This document shows, in pieces, positions 30,709 through 41,057 of a stretch of DNA of 64,000 bases; position 1 is the stretch's first letter; each line of letters starts with the position of its first letter. The translations under genes and the position numbers were made by a program. The notes under the pieces are model-generated. The model saw nothing but the letters and a program-made list of their open reading frames with translations, was not told where the DNA came from and made no database searches. The stretch covers positions 124,001-188,000 of the forward strand of contig OZ025845.1 of NCBI GenBank assembly GCA_964019425.1. Direction: 5' to 3'. The DNA is from Flectonema sp. DT1601 (Eukaryota; Euglenozoa; Diplonemea; Diplonemida; Diplonemidae).

Positions 30709-31978
30709 TCAGTCTATTTTATGGAAATCGTGATTTGTGAATTTTGTTTTAATCTCAGCCATTGACCTGACTGAGTATTCTGGTTCTTGAATGTCTTTTA
30801 TGATGTAACCACTTCTGTTATCCCGTAAGGCAACAACCCAATGAGACATTACTTCGTGTCGTTCATTTATTAGAATTACTTTGGGATTTCGTCTACCTCG
30901 TTGTAACGTAACAAACGTATCGACAGAGTTTCCTGTTACCTGAGAAATGCTTTCTGTTACGGTTGGGAGTGAGAACCATCCGCCTTTTATCGGTATAGTG
31001 TCTTTTCCAGTTGCGCAAAACCCTTTTTCAATATCATGTAGCTGGGACTGAATGTCGTCCATTACAGAGAATGGTATTCTTGATTTCCCATATAACTCCG
31101 CAATAAAATTAACACATGCCCATCCACATTCTCCATCGATAGCACCTTCACCTGCCTGCTGATGGAGTGTGGTTGGGAATTTATCATCCTGTGTTTTATA
31201 TAAGTAGGAGGATGGTATTGGAATTTTAATTTTTTTTTTTAAGTTAACAAACCATTTTTGGTCTTTTCAATTTTCGATCTTCAGAAGAGTCGTTGTCTGA
31301 TTCCTCAGTTTGTTCCTCAGGAATTGAGAAGTTATTTTTATCACAGAAATGACAACTCCACAACGCCCGTTGTACTTCTTCAGCAGTAAACTTTTTTGAA
31401 ATCACTCTGTCGCTGTAGCTTCGTTTTGATCTTTGAGAGTTGAGGGATGTTGATTTCGTTGAAAGTAAGTTGCAATATTCCAGATATGACTTTTCAGTGT
31501 ATTTTATAGATTTCACGTTTGTCGCAGCCGTGAATGCTTCATCACTGAAGAATGGAACGGTTCCATCAACTGCTGCAATTACAGCAGAAGCAGTCGCAGG
31601 TCCAATTCCGTTGAACTCAGTGAGACATCGCAAGGCTGACTTTACATCCCCAGGTAAGTATTTTTGTGATTTCTTAACAGCTTCTTGAACTTCGTTATCA
31701 TCAAGAGAATCTGCTTTCTGTTGCAATCCTGGTCTAAACTTTCCTTTTGATAATTTCCATCTCATCACTCGAGACATGCTTGCTGCATTAAACTCACCAG
31801 AACTAATTAATTTCGGTACCTGTTTTCGTATCCATTCATCGTCTTCTACTAATGTTCCTGGTCCTTTTTTCTTTGAATTTGCTAATTGGCGAATACACGA
31901 AGGATACCCAGAAACATATTTTAACCACTGTCCTTTGTCACAGCTTTCCCAGAGTTCTCTAGCGGTACTTGCTTTCAT
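30709..31978 (-). CDS. Helix-hairpin-helix domain spliced to a papain-like cysteine protease domain (two exons)
   Basis: Exon 1 (31978-31253, 242 codons) has a DNA-glycosylase-like helix-hairpin-helix at residues about 119-135 (LTEFNGIGPATASAVIAA) followed by VPFFSDEAF, as in a widespread uncharacterised eukaryotic family. The Met at 31978 is chosen because upstream codons are an A-run. A 64-nt intron (donor GTTTGT, acceptor AAACACAG, phase 0) leads to exon 2 (31188-30709, 159 residues), with a probable catalytic Cys263 (ECGWACVNF), His358 (SHWVVALR) and Asp374 (GYIIKDI). That order fits papain-like folds such as Josephin or C39 peptidases. If the exons were separate genes, the first ATG of the second would lie after its Cys, so splicing is favoured. 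The combination is unusual and its target is unknown. Confidence 0.6.
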
Positions 31979-32035
31979 TTTCTTTTTTTTTTTTTTTTTA
32001 AAAAAAGGACTGGGGTTGAGATATATGATGAGCAA

Positions 32036-32404
32036 GAATCGAAAAGAAAAAAAACTAATTTACCTCCGATAAAAAGAAGTGTCACTCTCAACTAAGGTGT
32101 GCATTGGCATAGAGTTGAGCCGCGACAGAGGAGCATCCGTACCCCAATGAATCAGCCCATATATGAGCTTTTTTTTTTAAAAAGGAAAGTCGTTTCTTGC
32201 ATCAGATTCAAAAAACTAAATAAAAAACAGTGTCACACGCTTTCAACACAACTCTTTTTTTTATTTATTTTTTTTTTTTTTTTTTTTTGCACGAGATGCG
32301 GTAACGGCATGTCAACGATTGCAAATAAAGAGGTTGAGGTTGTAATACACCAAACAGAAGAAGAAAAAAAAAGAAGAAAAAAATAAAGAGAGAAAAAACC
32401 ATGC
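32036..32404. other. Intergenic
   Basis: T-runs near 32170 and 32264-32288 lie in otherwise unremarkable AT-rich sequence. No gene is seen. Confidence 0.5.
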
Positions 32405-32502
32405 AGATTAGACTTATTTCATTGAATGCAGACAGAATCCTGTCGCACCGGGAGAAAAATAAATCATGACCATAAAAAATAATGGCTTTCAATGTCGGTA
32501 CC

Positions 32503-32522
<20 letters not shown>
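32405..32522 (+). repeat. Short dispersed repeat with A-tail, copy A
   Basis: The stretch shares gcagacagaatcctgtcgca and aataaatcatgaccataa with 35990-36095 and ends in gtcggtacc followed by an A-run of nearly 30. Weaker relatives are at about 34880-34935 and 52045-52150. A small hairpin (gacagaatcctgtc) is visible. The A-tail suggests a retroposed short element on the plus strand. Long A-runs are common in this window, so the tail alone is weak evidence. Confidence 0.5.
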
Positions 32523-32536
<14 letters not shown>

Positions 32537-32539
32537 TGC

Positions 32540-32720
32540 CTCATGCGAAACATAAAGCAATAAAATAAGCAATATATGTATGTCCTCAAACAAATAACTC
32601 CGTGGCTAGGCAGCATGTTCCTACGTATTTCCTCATCACTAGGTCGGCCTTTTGACTTTTTGAAATTTTTTTTAGCACACAATACAACTAAATTTACGTC
32701 AATGTAGCAACACGACGGTA
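32540..32720 (-). pseudogene. Decayed fragment of the class II aldolase gene
   Basis: The minus-strand translation (LPSHGVICL preceded by a SDEEIRR-like stretch) parallels LLPNHGVIVCG and SEDEKKRL of the intact gene at 33259-34071. The DNA also aligns (aacaaataactccgtggctaggcag against aacaataactccatggttgggtag). Only about 60 codons are recognisable and flanking sequence is lost. It is a relic of a tandem duplication. Confidence 0.6.
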
Positions 32721-32722
32721 TT

Positions 32723-33258
32723 TTACACAATCTAAAAATAAGATGTTGGCTTCGTTAGTATTTATAGTTGTCAGTTAACTTTGAAAAAAAAAAAAAAAAA
32801 AAAATCAAAAAAACGCAATAATTCGTAGGAAGTTGACTTAGTTAGAATATGAGTTTTAATACAAAAAAAATGTGCACTAAAAATCACAACATAAAAAAAA
32901 AAAAAAAAAAACACATTGTTCTGCTCTGTTTCCATAAAACACTGTGGAATACGTAGTTTTCAGGAATGTCCTTCTTTAGGAACTCCATTGACTTGGTTAG
33001 TTAGTATCATTAATTTTAGAACAGAAAAGTGAGAATAAGAAAAGTAGAGATCAATAAAAGAAAAGTATTCATTTCCACAGTTTCCTAACATCAAAGGGTA
33101 ATAGAATATGTAGTTTCAGGAGCCTTAATCTTATACTACTTGTCCCTTTTTAGGCCTTCATCAGTAAGTTCTAAGGGGTTAGTTAGCTAGTAGACTTTCA
33201 TGAAATAATACTATCGCTATACATATAAAAATAAAAAAATAAAGCATTCACATAATGC
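32723..33258. other. Intergenic
   Basis: It holds two A-runs (32782-32802 and 32893-32910) and AT-rich sequence after the aldolase relic. No gene is seen. Confidence 0.5.
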
Positions 33259-34071
33259 TCAAGGACTGCGAGGATTGATGTTGGTAGTGTTGTTGTTGTT
33301 ATTCTTCAGCATTCTAACTCTGGTTTTAAACTCCAATTGTCCCCAATCAGTGTTACCCATTTGATCAAGAGCCATTACTAACAATTTGTTTGTTTCCTCA
33401 ACAACATTTGGTTTAGCATGAATCAGTTTCGATGTGTCTCCACCAACAGCAGACAATAACGTAACGTGTTCGACACAAGCTCTGTGTAAAACATATGCAT
33501 TGAAATAAGCATGAGGAATGGTTGGTCCGCAAACAATAACTCCATGGTTGGGTAGTAATAGTATTTCCTTATCACCTAAATCGTCTGTGAGACGTTTTTT
33601 TTCATCTTCAGAAACAGCGATTCCCTCATAATCATGTTTTGATTTTGAGATTTTTGGACAGACAATACAGCTATTTTGAGTAATTGGCATGAAATCTTGC
33701 TTCAACGTAGCAATAGTTAAAGCATTTACTTCGTGATGGTGAATAACACACTCAAGGTCAGGACGTGCTTCATGAACTGCCGTGTGGATTACAATTCCTG
33801 GAGCGTTTACTCTAGCATCCTCAGGTCCAGATAAAATGTTTCCCTCCAAATCAATTTTTACTAAATTATTTGCTGTGACTTCAGAATAGTGTAATCCAAA
33901 GTTATTTATCAAAATAGTATCTTCTCCAGGAACTCTAGCTGAGATGTGGTTGTAAATTAATTCGTCCCATCCCATCTCTGCTGCGATGTGGTACATTGAC
34001 GCTAATTGACTTCTCATGTCCCACTCAGCCTTCGACGTGTTTGACTGATCTGGTGATCTGATTGTCGTCAT
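33259..34071 (-). CDS. Class II aldolase/adducin-family protein
   Basis: The protein has 270 residues and is a complete single-domain member of the family. The N-terminus (WDMRSQLASMYHIAAEMGWD) is followed by YNHISARVPG (substrate and phosphate loop). Two zinc ligands lie in VIHHHEVNALTIA near residue 108, and the third lies in LLPNHGVIVCG near 175. The C-terminal tail is Asn-rich from a TTG microsatellite. The family includes L-fuculose/ribulose-phosphate aldolases and epimerases as well as the non-catalytic adducin head. Retention of the metal histidines suggests catalysis, but the substrate cannot be told. The acceptor CAATTCAATTCTTTAG ends about 15 nt before the ATG. A decayed copy lies just downstream. 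Confidence 0.85.
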   Translation of the reverse strand: MTTIRSPDQSNTSKAEWDMRSQLASMYHIAAEMGWDELIYNHISARVPGEDTILINNFGLHYSEVTANNLVKIDLEGNILSGPEDARVNAPGIVIHTAVHEARPDLECVIHHHEVNALTIATLKQDFMPITQNSCIVCPKISKSKHDYEGIAVSEDEKKRLTDDLGDKEILLLPNHGVIVCGPTIPHAYFNAYVLHRACVEHVTLLSAVGGDTSKLIHAKPNVVEETNKLLVMALDQMGNTDWGQLEFKTRVRMLKNNNNNTTNINPRSP

Positions 34072-34098
34072 GTTGTTATCTTTCTAAAGAATTGAATT

Positions 34099-34131
<33 letters not shown>

Positions 34132-34307
34132 CAATTTTTTTTAATACATCAGAATATCGTAGTCAACAATGTGATACCTTCAGAATTGAAACGTACCGTA
34201 CTTTTTTTTTTGTCTTTTTGTGCTTTTTTTTTTTTTTTTCCATCGGTCGCAAAAAGGTAGCAGTTTGTACAGTCTCGCTAACAGAGATAGAGCTAGATAA
34301 GAACAGC

Positions 34308-34344
<37 letters not shown>

Positions 34345-36087
34345 CTCGCTTCTTCTAGCGTTACTTTTTTTTTTTTCTGGGTTAGTCATTTGCACACCCC
34401 AATAAGTACTCCACACCTGCATAAACAGGCCAAACTTGCATAAACAGGTTTACGGAGATGGGGATTTTAAACAGCTGAAAAAATATGGCTACTAAGACCT
34501 TGAAATATTTTATTTTTTTTTTTGATTAGGTTTCTCGACTATTAGCACGTGTGAAATAACTCCCGGCTATCGACACCACTCTATAGTTTGTTGCTAACAA
34601 GCTTACCAGTTTTTTTAGAAAAATTTAATATTTTTTTTTTTTTTATTTTTTTTTTTTTTGCACTGGACTATAAAAAATCCATATAATATCGGATGAAGGT
34701 CAAAGACACCAAAAGAAGAAACTGGAGGACAATAAAAGTATGGAATGCGTGTGTTCCACTTAACTTAATTTTGTTGCCAGAAAATCTCCAAAATAATCTC
34801 GTTTTTATAAAAAGAGTCGTGTCTGTCGCAGACTAGCATTTCATTTAGATTTGAATCCACACAGAACAAGTTGGTTATGAAAGACAGGCAGACGCTATCT
34901 TGTCACACGGGGGTGAAAAAAAATTAAAAAATAAAATAACGAAACTACTCTGCGTCTGTCATATTCACAAATACAGTTCTAACTTTTTTTTAAACTCTTT
35001 TAGCTAGTAGGACAGGATATTTCTTTGTTATTTTTTTTTTATTTTTTTTCTTACTCGCAGTGAGTCACACGATAAGAAGAACGGAAAGAAAAAAAAATAA
35101 AATAAAATAAAAAAGAGGGTGACAAGTGATTAAAAACTGACAGCAGTCCCGTCACAACTAAACAACTGAAAGTTATCAAGACCTGGGTGAAAAACGTTCC
35201 ACCCAATGATTGTTTTTTTTTCTTTTTTTTTTTCCATTTTACTGTATTACGAAATGGGAGAAAAAAAAAAAAAAGGGAAAAAAAAAAATTAAATTACTAT
35301 ATTTGTAGAAATCACTCGCTTCCTCCACACGAAAGCTGACAGCAGTCAAGGTGTTGAATGACAACAATAAAAAATTAAAAAAAAAAAAAAAAAAAAAAAG
35401 TAAAAACTCGCTCTGATACCTTAAAACTATAGGCTCTATAAGCTCTACGTTTTTTTTTTTTTTTTTTTTTTTTAACGCTTTCAGATTTTTTTTTGAATGA
35501 TAAAGCTATACTAGCAACGCCATTCAGGTCTCCGACCGACGAGTAATTCAAATTTGTTTTTGTCGTTGTTTTTTTAAAAAGCCAAGCAAAGAGTCGCTTT
35601 ATCAGCACCGCTCTATGAGCGTGTAAGGCAAAAAAAAAAAAAAAAAAAAAAAAAGAAATTACTTTGACAGTATCTACCTTAAAAAAAACATTACCTCACA
35701 AATGATATAAATAAACAATCAGTAATTTATGATAAAATTAACTACAAGGCAATGTTAGTGTAGGCAGCTGAGTAACCGCTCTGCAAATGTCGTACAAGAG
35801 AGTCAACATTATAATCAATGTTTCTAACTTATGTGCAGACATGTCTCCTTTTTTTTTTTTCCCGTTTTTTGCCCTTCAGTGCAGTACGACGGACGATTAT
35901 AATATTTTTTAATTTTATTTAAAAAACAAAATTACAAACTGGATTGCTTCAACAAAACTATTCAGATGAGCCTTATTATATTTCGTTGAATCGCAGACAG
36001 AATCCTGTCGCACGGGAAAAATAAATCATGACCATAAGAAATAACGGCTTTTCAATCTGAATAGTTTCTTCTCCGACTACGTCGGTA

Positions 36088-36122
<35 letters not shown>

Positions 36123-36214
36123 GATAGTGTGACATTTTTGTTTAAATTGTGAAATGGAGGCTCTGCGAGCAACAAGTCTCTTATTTTTACAGTCTTAGCT
36201 CAGTACAGTAATAT
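34072..36214. other. Long gene-free region with many homopolymer runs
   Basis: About 2.1 kb holds repeated T- and A-runs (for example 34101-34129, 34312-34344, 35376-35399, 35452-35473, 36089-36120). The only frames are homopolymer-derived Lys or Phe stretches. Short repeat relatives are at about 34880-34935 and 35990-36120. No gene is recognised. Confidence 0.6.
35975..36122 (+). repeat. Short dispersed repeat with A-tail, copy B
   Basis: It matches copy A at 32405-32522 over gcagacagaatcctgtcgca and aataaatcatgaccataa. It carries an extra segment (ctgaatagtttcttctccga) that recurs at 52112-52135, then gtcggtac and an A-run of over 30. Confidence 0.5.
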
Positions 36215-37207
36215 CTACTGAATTGCTTGTGCTCTGCAGAGCTTGAATGAAGCAAGTACCCATCTACCATGTCTTTCAGGGATGAGTCCCATTACAAAAA
36301 CATAGTCTTCTGGTACGTATGGATCACCGAGTGCTATATTTTTAAAATCTGATAAATGCATTCGTCTGTTTGGTGTTTCTATGTCAGACACAACCCAACA
36401 ATTAATGACCTGAGCAGTGACCGCAACAAACAACACTGGTGATGCTCTCGATTCGTATGATGCCGCGAATTCTGAATCATCATCCAGCATTAATCTATTG
36501 AAAATCTGTGAGTCCGATGCCAACAACAATCGACACCTGCTCTGCAGTGTTTCATATTCTTTTAGTAAAGGAACGATTTCCATATGATAACAGCTAGGCG
36601 TGCATATGGTTGAAAGTCTATCAAAGTCACGCCCCCAGAATGCCTGAAGAAATGATGGAAGAAGACGCATTTCGACCTCATGAAGGAAAGTCTGTTCTGA
36701 AAAGTTGGGTTGACGAGAATACAACTCATCAGTTGCTTGTTCTTGTGTTGTTCGATATCTTTTGTATGAAAGAAGTTTTGAAAGAGCTTCAAAAACAGTT
36801 TCCGGATCTGGAATTTCAGTACATGAAGACAGAACTAGCTGCGTCTCTGTACTATCTTGTGAACCTTTGTTTCTTTGAGCCTTCGATAAATCACAGAGCT
36901 TCTGTAATGTAGACTCGTCACTTTCAATTTTTTGTGTCGTTGTTCTTCCCATTCTATGCACCTCTTTAAGAACTTCCTCTGTGACCCCATCAACCATTCC
37001 CCACATATGTTGATACTCAATAGATGGTGATACCAACTGACCTACATAAGAACCCTTGGCCCAATTAATTCCCCTCTCTACTTGTCTAGCTGCCTTCATA
37101 AATTGTCGTAAAACTTCTGATTCCCTTTCACCATCAAGCCTGCCTTTACAATAATTTCTTTTAATATTCCTCACTGGGTATCTCTTAACCGTGTAAACAA
37201 TACGCAT
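36215..37207 (-). CDS. TIM44: TIM44-like mitochondrial import protein
   Basis: The protein has 330 residues. The basic N-terminus (MRIVYTVKRYPVRNIKRNYC) fits a mitochondrial presequence. Residues about 190-325 form the Tim44 C-terminal domain: FLHEVEMRLLPSFLQAFWGR, LSTICTPSCYHMEI, a central strand PVLFVAVTAQVINCWVVSD, and the end strand VFVMGLIPERHGRWVLASF. Tim44 anchors Hsp70 to the inner-membrane translocase. The N-terminal half is shorter and more divergent than in fungi or animals. An alternative is a Tim44-domain protein of the mitochondrial ribosome (mL45 family), which shares the fold. A CTTCTACTAACTGAG stretch lies just upstream of the start. Confidence 0.7.
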   Translation of the reverse strand: MRIVYTVKRYPVRNIKRNYCKGRLDGERESEVLRQFMKAARQVERGINWAKGSYVGQLVSPSIEYQHMWGMVDGVTEEVLKEVHRMGRTTTQKIESDESTLQKLCDLSKAQRNKGSQDSTETQLVLSSCTEIPDPETVFEALSKLLSYKRYRTTQEQATDELYSRQPNFSEQTFLHEVEMRLLPSFLQAFWGRDFDRLSTICTPSCYHMEIVPLLKEYETLQSRCRLLLASDSQIFNRLMLDDDSEFAASYESRASPVLFVAVTAQVINCWVVSDIETPNRRMHLSDFKNIALGDPYVPEDYVFVMGLIPERHGRWVLASFKLCRAQAIQ

Positions 37208-37442
37208 TTAGACCTCCTTCTCAGTTAGTAGAAGTTGATGTCTTCATTCAGATTACGAGGAGAGGACTTTTAAGTAATTTTGTGAAAGAGAGGAAAGGAG
37301 GGGGAGGTTGGAGATAAAGACCTGTTTTGTTAATTGGATATTTTAAATTATTAATAATTTTTGACCCGAAAAAAGAAAAAAAAATCGATCGTAATAGTTG
37401 ACGACTATCAACAAGTGTATCCATAAAAATGTAGAAAAATAT

Positions 37443-39062
37443 TTATTTTTTCTGACTTAGTAACCTCAGTTCATATCGTTTTATCTTTCCTGAATCAGTT
37501 TTAGGAAGCTGCGTAATAATTTCTACCTCTGAAGGAACAATGTGTTTAGCAAGATTTATTTTAACGTGATTTTTTATAACAGAAACGGGGTCTTCAGAAG
37601 GTCGCGATCCCAAGACGATGAATACTTTTATATAGTGTCCCTTAACTGGGTGAGGTACACCAACAGCTGCGCACTCATGAACGAATGGTAATTGCATAAT
37701 GCAGTCTTCTATATCTGATGGTCCTACGCGATAACCAGAGGTGGTAATTACATCATCATTTCGACCCTCGTAAACAAAGTGTTTCGTATCAAATTTGAAT
37801 TTGAAATGACCACGATCACCAGTCAGATAGTATTTCTCATCCGCTCCGGATCCCATCAACTTTTCCTTGTTGAAATACCCAGAAAACCAAAAATCATCAG
37901 ATTTCGACATGTCGATGGCTAGTTCACCTGTGACACCCTCAGTCATAATCTCCTCATGAGTGTCATTTAAAACAGTCATGTGAAATCCTTCCATTGAGGG
38001 TCCAATAGACGCTGCCTCTGCATCACTCGATTTCATCAAACTCGGGTTGTTAGTATGCATATGAGGGTATAAACACATCATTCCGTTTTCTGATTGTCCA
38101 TAGTGGTTCAAAATCTCTGCATTAAAAATTTTTTTAAACCACTCTCCAACAGACGGTGTTAGGGGTTCCCCCGCAGAAGACGCACACTTTATATTAAATT
38201 CACTTTTTCGATTAGAGAATACACCCAACCCATCCTTTTTCATCATTCTATAAACAGTTGGTGCAGCAGCAAAGTGTGATATATTATTCTGCAGTATAAA
38301 ACGTAAAGCCGATTCTGTACTAAAAGGAGCATCTAGGAAATGACCCGTATACCCTAAGTAAAGTGGTGCATATATATTATAATACAAGCCGTATGCCCAA
38401 CCTGGATCTGCTGTATTCCAATATTTTGAGGTTGGGGTAATACCAAGACCGGTTGTGAGGTATGTCTCAAAGCTCTTCAGGGATGACAATGGAATGGGTA
38501 CTCCCTTAGGTGGGCCGGTAGTACCAGAAGTGAATACCATCGCCATTGGATCAAAAATTTGAAATTCAGAATGATCAGACTCCGACAGTAATCCACAACC
38601 ATGAGTATCATCATATCGAATGTCACTATTGTTGGAAACTTTGTCATTGTCAGATATTGTGATGTACGTCGATTTCGTTTTACAAAACTTGTGTCGATGA
38701 CTATCCATTGTAATGACAACTTTTGGTTTAGCTTCACACGTTCTTATTGTCGTAGCCTGTTCTTCAAAAGCTGTAAAAAGTGGTAAGACTGTTGCTCCAA
38801 CTCTTGCTGCTGCGACACATCCAACGTAGTACTCTTCTCTTTTTGGCAGCATGATTCCAATATTATCACCCTTTTTAATTCCCTGTTCTCGTAGTATTGT
38901 TGCCAATCGCAGCGATTTGTCTTTCAAGTCACTGAAAGTCAATTCTGATGGATTTGGCCCGCAGACCAGGGCGATATCAGTTCCTAAATGATCATCACAA
39001 AGTAGGTTATGAAGCTTGATTGCTGCGCCTGTTAGTTGCCGACGAGTTCTTACTAAGAACAT
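37443..39062 (-). CDS. AMP-forming acyl-CoA synthetase, probably mitochondrial
   Basis: It has about 539 residues from the Met at 39062, chosen because CTTTTTTTATTTCTTCAG ends in an acceptor AG 17 nt upstream and the following MFLVRTRRQLTGAAIK looks like a mitochondrial targeting sequence. The P-loop A3 motif is FTSGTTGPPKGVP near residue 178, the A7 motif YYLTGDRG near 410, and the hinge GRNDDVITTSGYRVGPSDIE near 433. The acyl-adenylate lysine is in PKTDSGKIKR near the C-terminus. The hinge and length fit the acetyl/propionyl/medium-chain (ACS/ACSM) branch. It converts a short or medium carboxylate, ATP and CoA to acyl-CoA. The chain length is not determinable here. Confidence 0.88.
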   Translation of the reverse strand: MFLVRTRRQLTGAAIKLHNLLCDDHLGTDIALVCGPNPSELTFSDLKDKSLRLATILREQGIKKGDNIGIMLPKREEYYVGCVAAARVGATVLPLFTAFEEQATTIRTCEAKPKVVITMDSHRHKFCKTKSTYITISDNDKVSNNSDIRYDDTHGCGLLSESDHSEFQIFDPMAMVFTSGTTGPPKGVPIPLSSLKSFETYLTTGLGITPTSKYWNTADPGWAYGLYYNIYAPLYLGYTGHFLDAPFSTESALRFILQNNISHFAAAPTVYRMMKKDGLGVFSNRKSEFNIKCASSAGEPLTPSVGEWFKKIFNAEILNHYGQSENGMMCLYPHMHTNNPSLMKSSDAEAASIGPSMEGFHMTVLNDTHEEIMTEGVTGELAIDMSKSDDFWFSGYFNKEKLMGSGADEKYYLTGDRGHFKFKFDTKHFVYEGRNDDVITTSGYRVGPSDIEDCIMQLPFVHECAAVGVPHPVKGHYIKVFIVLGSRPSEDPVSVIKNHVKINLAKHIVPSEVEIITQLPKTDSGKIKRYELRLLSQKK

Positions 39063-39078
39063 TAGTACTTTGTTAGAC

Positions 39079-39098
39079 CTGAAGAAATAAAAAAAGAA
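39079..39098 (-). promoter_or_regulatory. Predicted trans-splice acceptor of the acyl-CoA synthetase gene
   Basis: The minus strand reads CTTTTTTTATTTCTTCAG with the AG at 39080-39079. It decides the start codon, because the longer frame upstream would cross this site. Confidence 0.6.
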
Positions 39099-39558
39099 AT
39101 GCAATGAAGCGAGTACACGTTTCTTAGAGTCATACAAGCTAGTCTCTCTTCAATCATATTTTCCTTCAGACAAAAAGTAAGCGTAATTACTGAATAGTTG
39201 ATATCATTACGAGGAAGAAGAAGAAGAAGAATAAAGAAAAAAAAAAAAGAAAAAAAAAAAGAAAACTCTCACACTAGTCGGGTCGGCTCATATTCTCGTA
39301 TGGAACCAGGGAGGGCTGGGGAAGGGAAGCCCCTAATTAAATTATAATTTTGCTTACATAATTCTCACCCGATTTAGGTTGAGGGAAAAGTAACTGGGAT
39401 ACAGCAAAAATTTGAAGCGGAACAATAAAAAAACGATTCAAATTCCACTAACCAGAAGAGCATTATCTCCCTCTCACAAACAAACGACAAGAAGATAAAC
39501 GTAATATCACCACCTGTCAGTAGAGTGCAAATGAGTATCAATTATTGAAGTGCTACTT
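39099..39558. other. Intergenic
   Basis: An (AAG)n and A-rich stretch at 39210-39262 is the only notable content. I see no gene. Confidence 0.5.
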
Positions 39559-40884
39559 TCAGCTTCTCGTTGAGCCAACAGCACTTGCCCAAGCAGGTTC
39601 AGAGTAAACCGCTTCAGCGAATTGAGTAGTAGTACATTGGGGTGGTTGGTCATATACTTGAGGTTGTTGTGGTGGTTGCTGTTGTTGGTATTGTTGTGGT
39701 GGTTGCTGTTGTTGGTATTGCTGTGGTGGTTGCTGTTGTTGGTATTGCTGTGGTGGTTGCTGTGGTGGCGGTTGTTGTTGTTGTTGTTGTTGTTGTATTT
39801 GATATTGTTGCTGCTCTGGAATCACAGGAACAGCTGCTTCAATCGGAATTGGTTGCTGTACAATTGGCTGAGATGTTTCTGTCACCTGTTTTTTTTTTTT
39901 TTTTTCCCCTTCATTTCCTGCTGTCAAAATCCTTTTTTTCGAGAAAAAAAAAAAAGAAAAAATAAATCATACTGGTGAATATTCCTGAACGGGATTCCTT
40001 GTTGCTACCGGGACTGACACTACCTCAGCATCCAACTGCGGAGGAGGTTGTGCAGGCATTAGCGGAATACCTTCTAACGCAGAATTACTCCACTGTTGAC
40101 CGTTTGATGTTGGTGAGTTTTGCTGTTCTTGTTGTTGTTGTTGTTGTTGCTGCGGAGGATGCGGAAGAGCACCATCTCCATCGATATAAAACTGTTTGAT
40201 AATAGGAATCTGAGTATCCCCAGGAATTACATTAATACAGTGTAAATAACCGCTAGCTACGTCTATTCCGAGTGTGTCAGAGTTACCCATCTCTACAGAG
40301 ACTTCGCGAACAGTGTTCTCAATGCCGTCATAGATGAGGAGGAGGACCTGATTAAATTTTCTTTTCGAGTAAGGATCTTGTCTTTTACTTAATATGTAAG
40401 ACATTCTATTGTGAAAGTCTGACTTATCAGTAAACATTGTTATATGTAATTGCTGAACAGTAACAGACTGCATCCCTATTAAGTAATCTCGTCCAGACTG
40501 AACCCCAGCTATGGCAGCAGGTGAGCTGGTTGTGACATCTGTAACGTGCCAAACGAACTCTTGAGCGCTTTCTACTGATTCCCAGTTGATGGAACACCCT
40601 AAGAGACCGATTCCACCCCAATTATCATTTGGTGTGATAAAAACATCTCTCATGCATCTGGTTTTCGTATTGTAGATAACCATTTTAGTTAGTTTTCCCC
40701 GCATTCTCTTAACATAGTCTCGAAAGTCTCCTGAGTTCTCTCGGTTTAGCTGTACTCCGTCAGTTCCCACAACGAAGTCGAAAAACGGGACTAAGCCTCC
40801 TTCATGAGCAGGAGATTGGGGAGATATACTGGCTATCTGAAAGCCTTCCAAACCTTCATTTGGTTTACTCTGTTCACCTCCCAT
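39559..40884 (-). CDS. GRASP55/65-like Golgi protein (two exons)
   Basis: Exon 1 is 40884-39973 (304 codons). An 87-nt intron (donor GTATGA, acceptor AAACAG, phase 0) leads to exon 2 (39885-39559), giving about 412 residues. The protein starts MGG, a probable N-myristoylation signal. Two tandem PDZ-like GRASP domains follow: residues about 10-105 (ASISPQSPAHEGGLVPFFDF, ending in WGGIGLLGCSI) and about 108-215 (VTDVTTSSPAAIAGVQSGRD, ending in TLGIDVASGYLH). The remainder is a Gln/Pro-rich tail, as in metazoan and protist GRASPs. Exon 2 alone encodes mainly PPQQYQQQQ repeats. It tethers Golgi membranes or supports unconventional secretion. The first acceptor (TTTTTGTAATCAG) ends about 15 nt before the ATG. 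Confidence 0.88.
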
Positions 40885-41057
40885 GTCTATTGCGATATTC
40901 TGATTACAAAAATAATAATTTATAATTCAATAAATCTAAATCGTAAAATGTGATATGGATATTTGGTCTCCTCCAAATGTTAATCAACTTTCGAATAAAA
41001 ATAAATAACAAAACAGTAATCAGTTTAAGAAGAACTGCAGTACGTGTTATCAGACGA

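Noticed and set aside
30709-31062. Short stand-alone gene starting at the Met at 31062
   Set aside because: That start would remove the conserved ECGWAC segment; in-frame codons continue upstream to a good acceptor that matches the phase of the preceding exon.
37443-39137. Longer acyl-CoA synthetase starting at 39137
   Set aside because: The extra 25 residues are translated from the pyrimidine tract and splice acceptor; the Met at 39062 begins a good targeting sequence.
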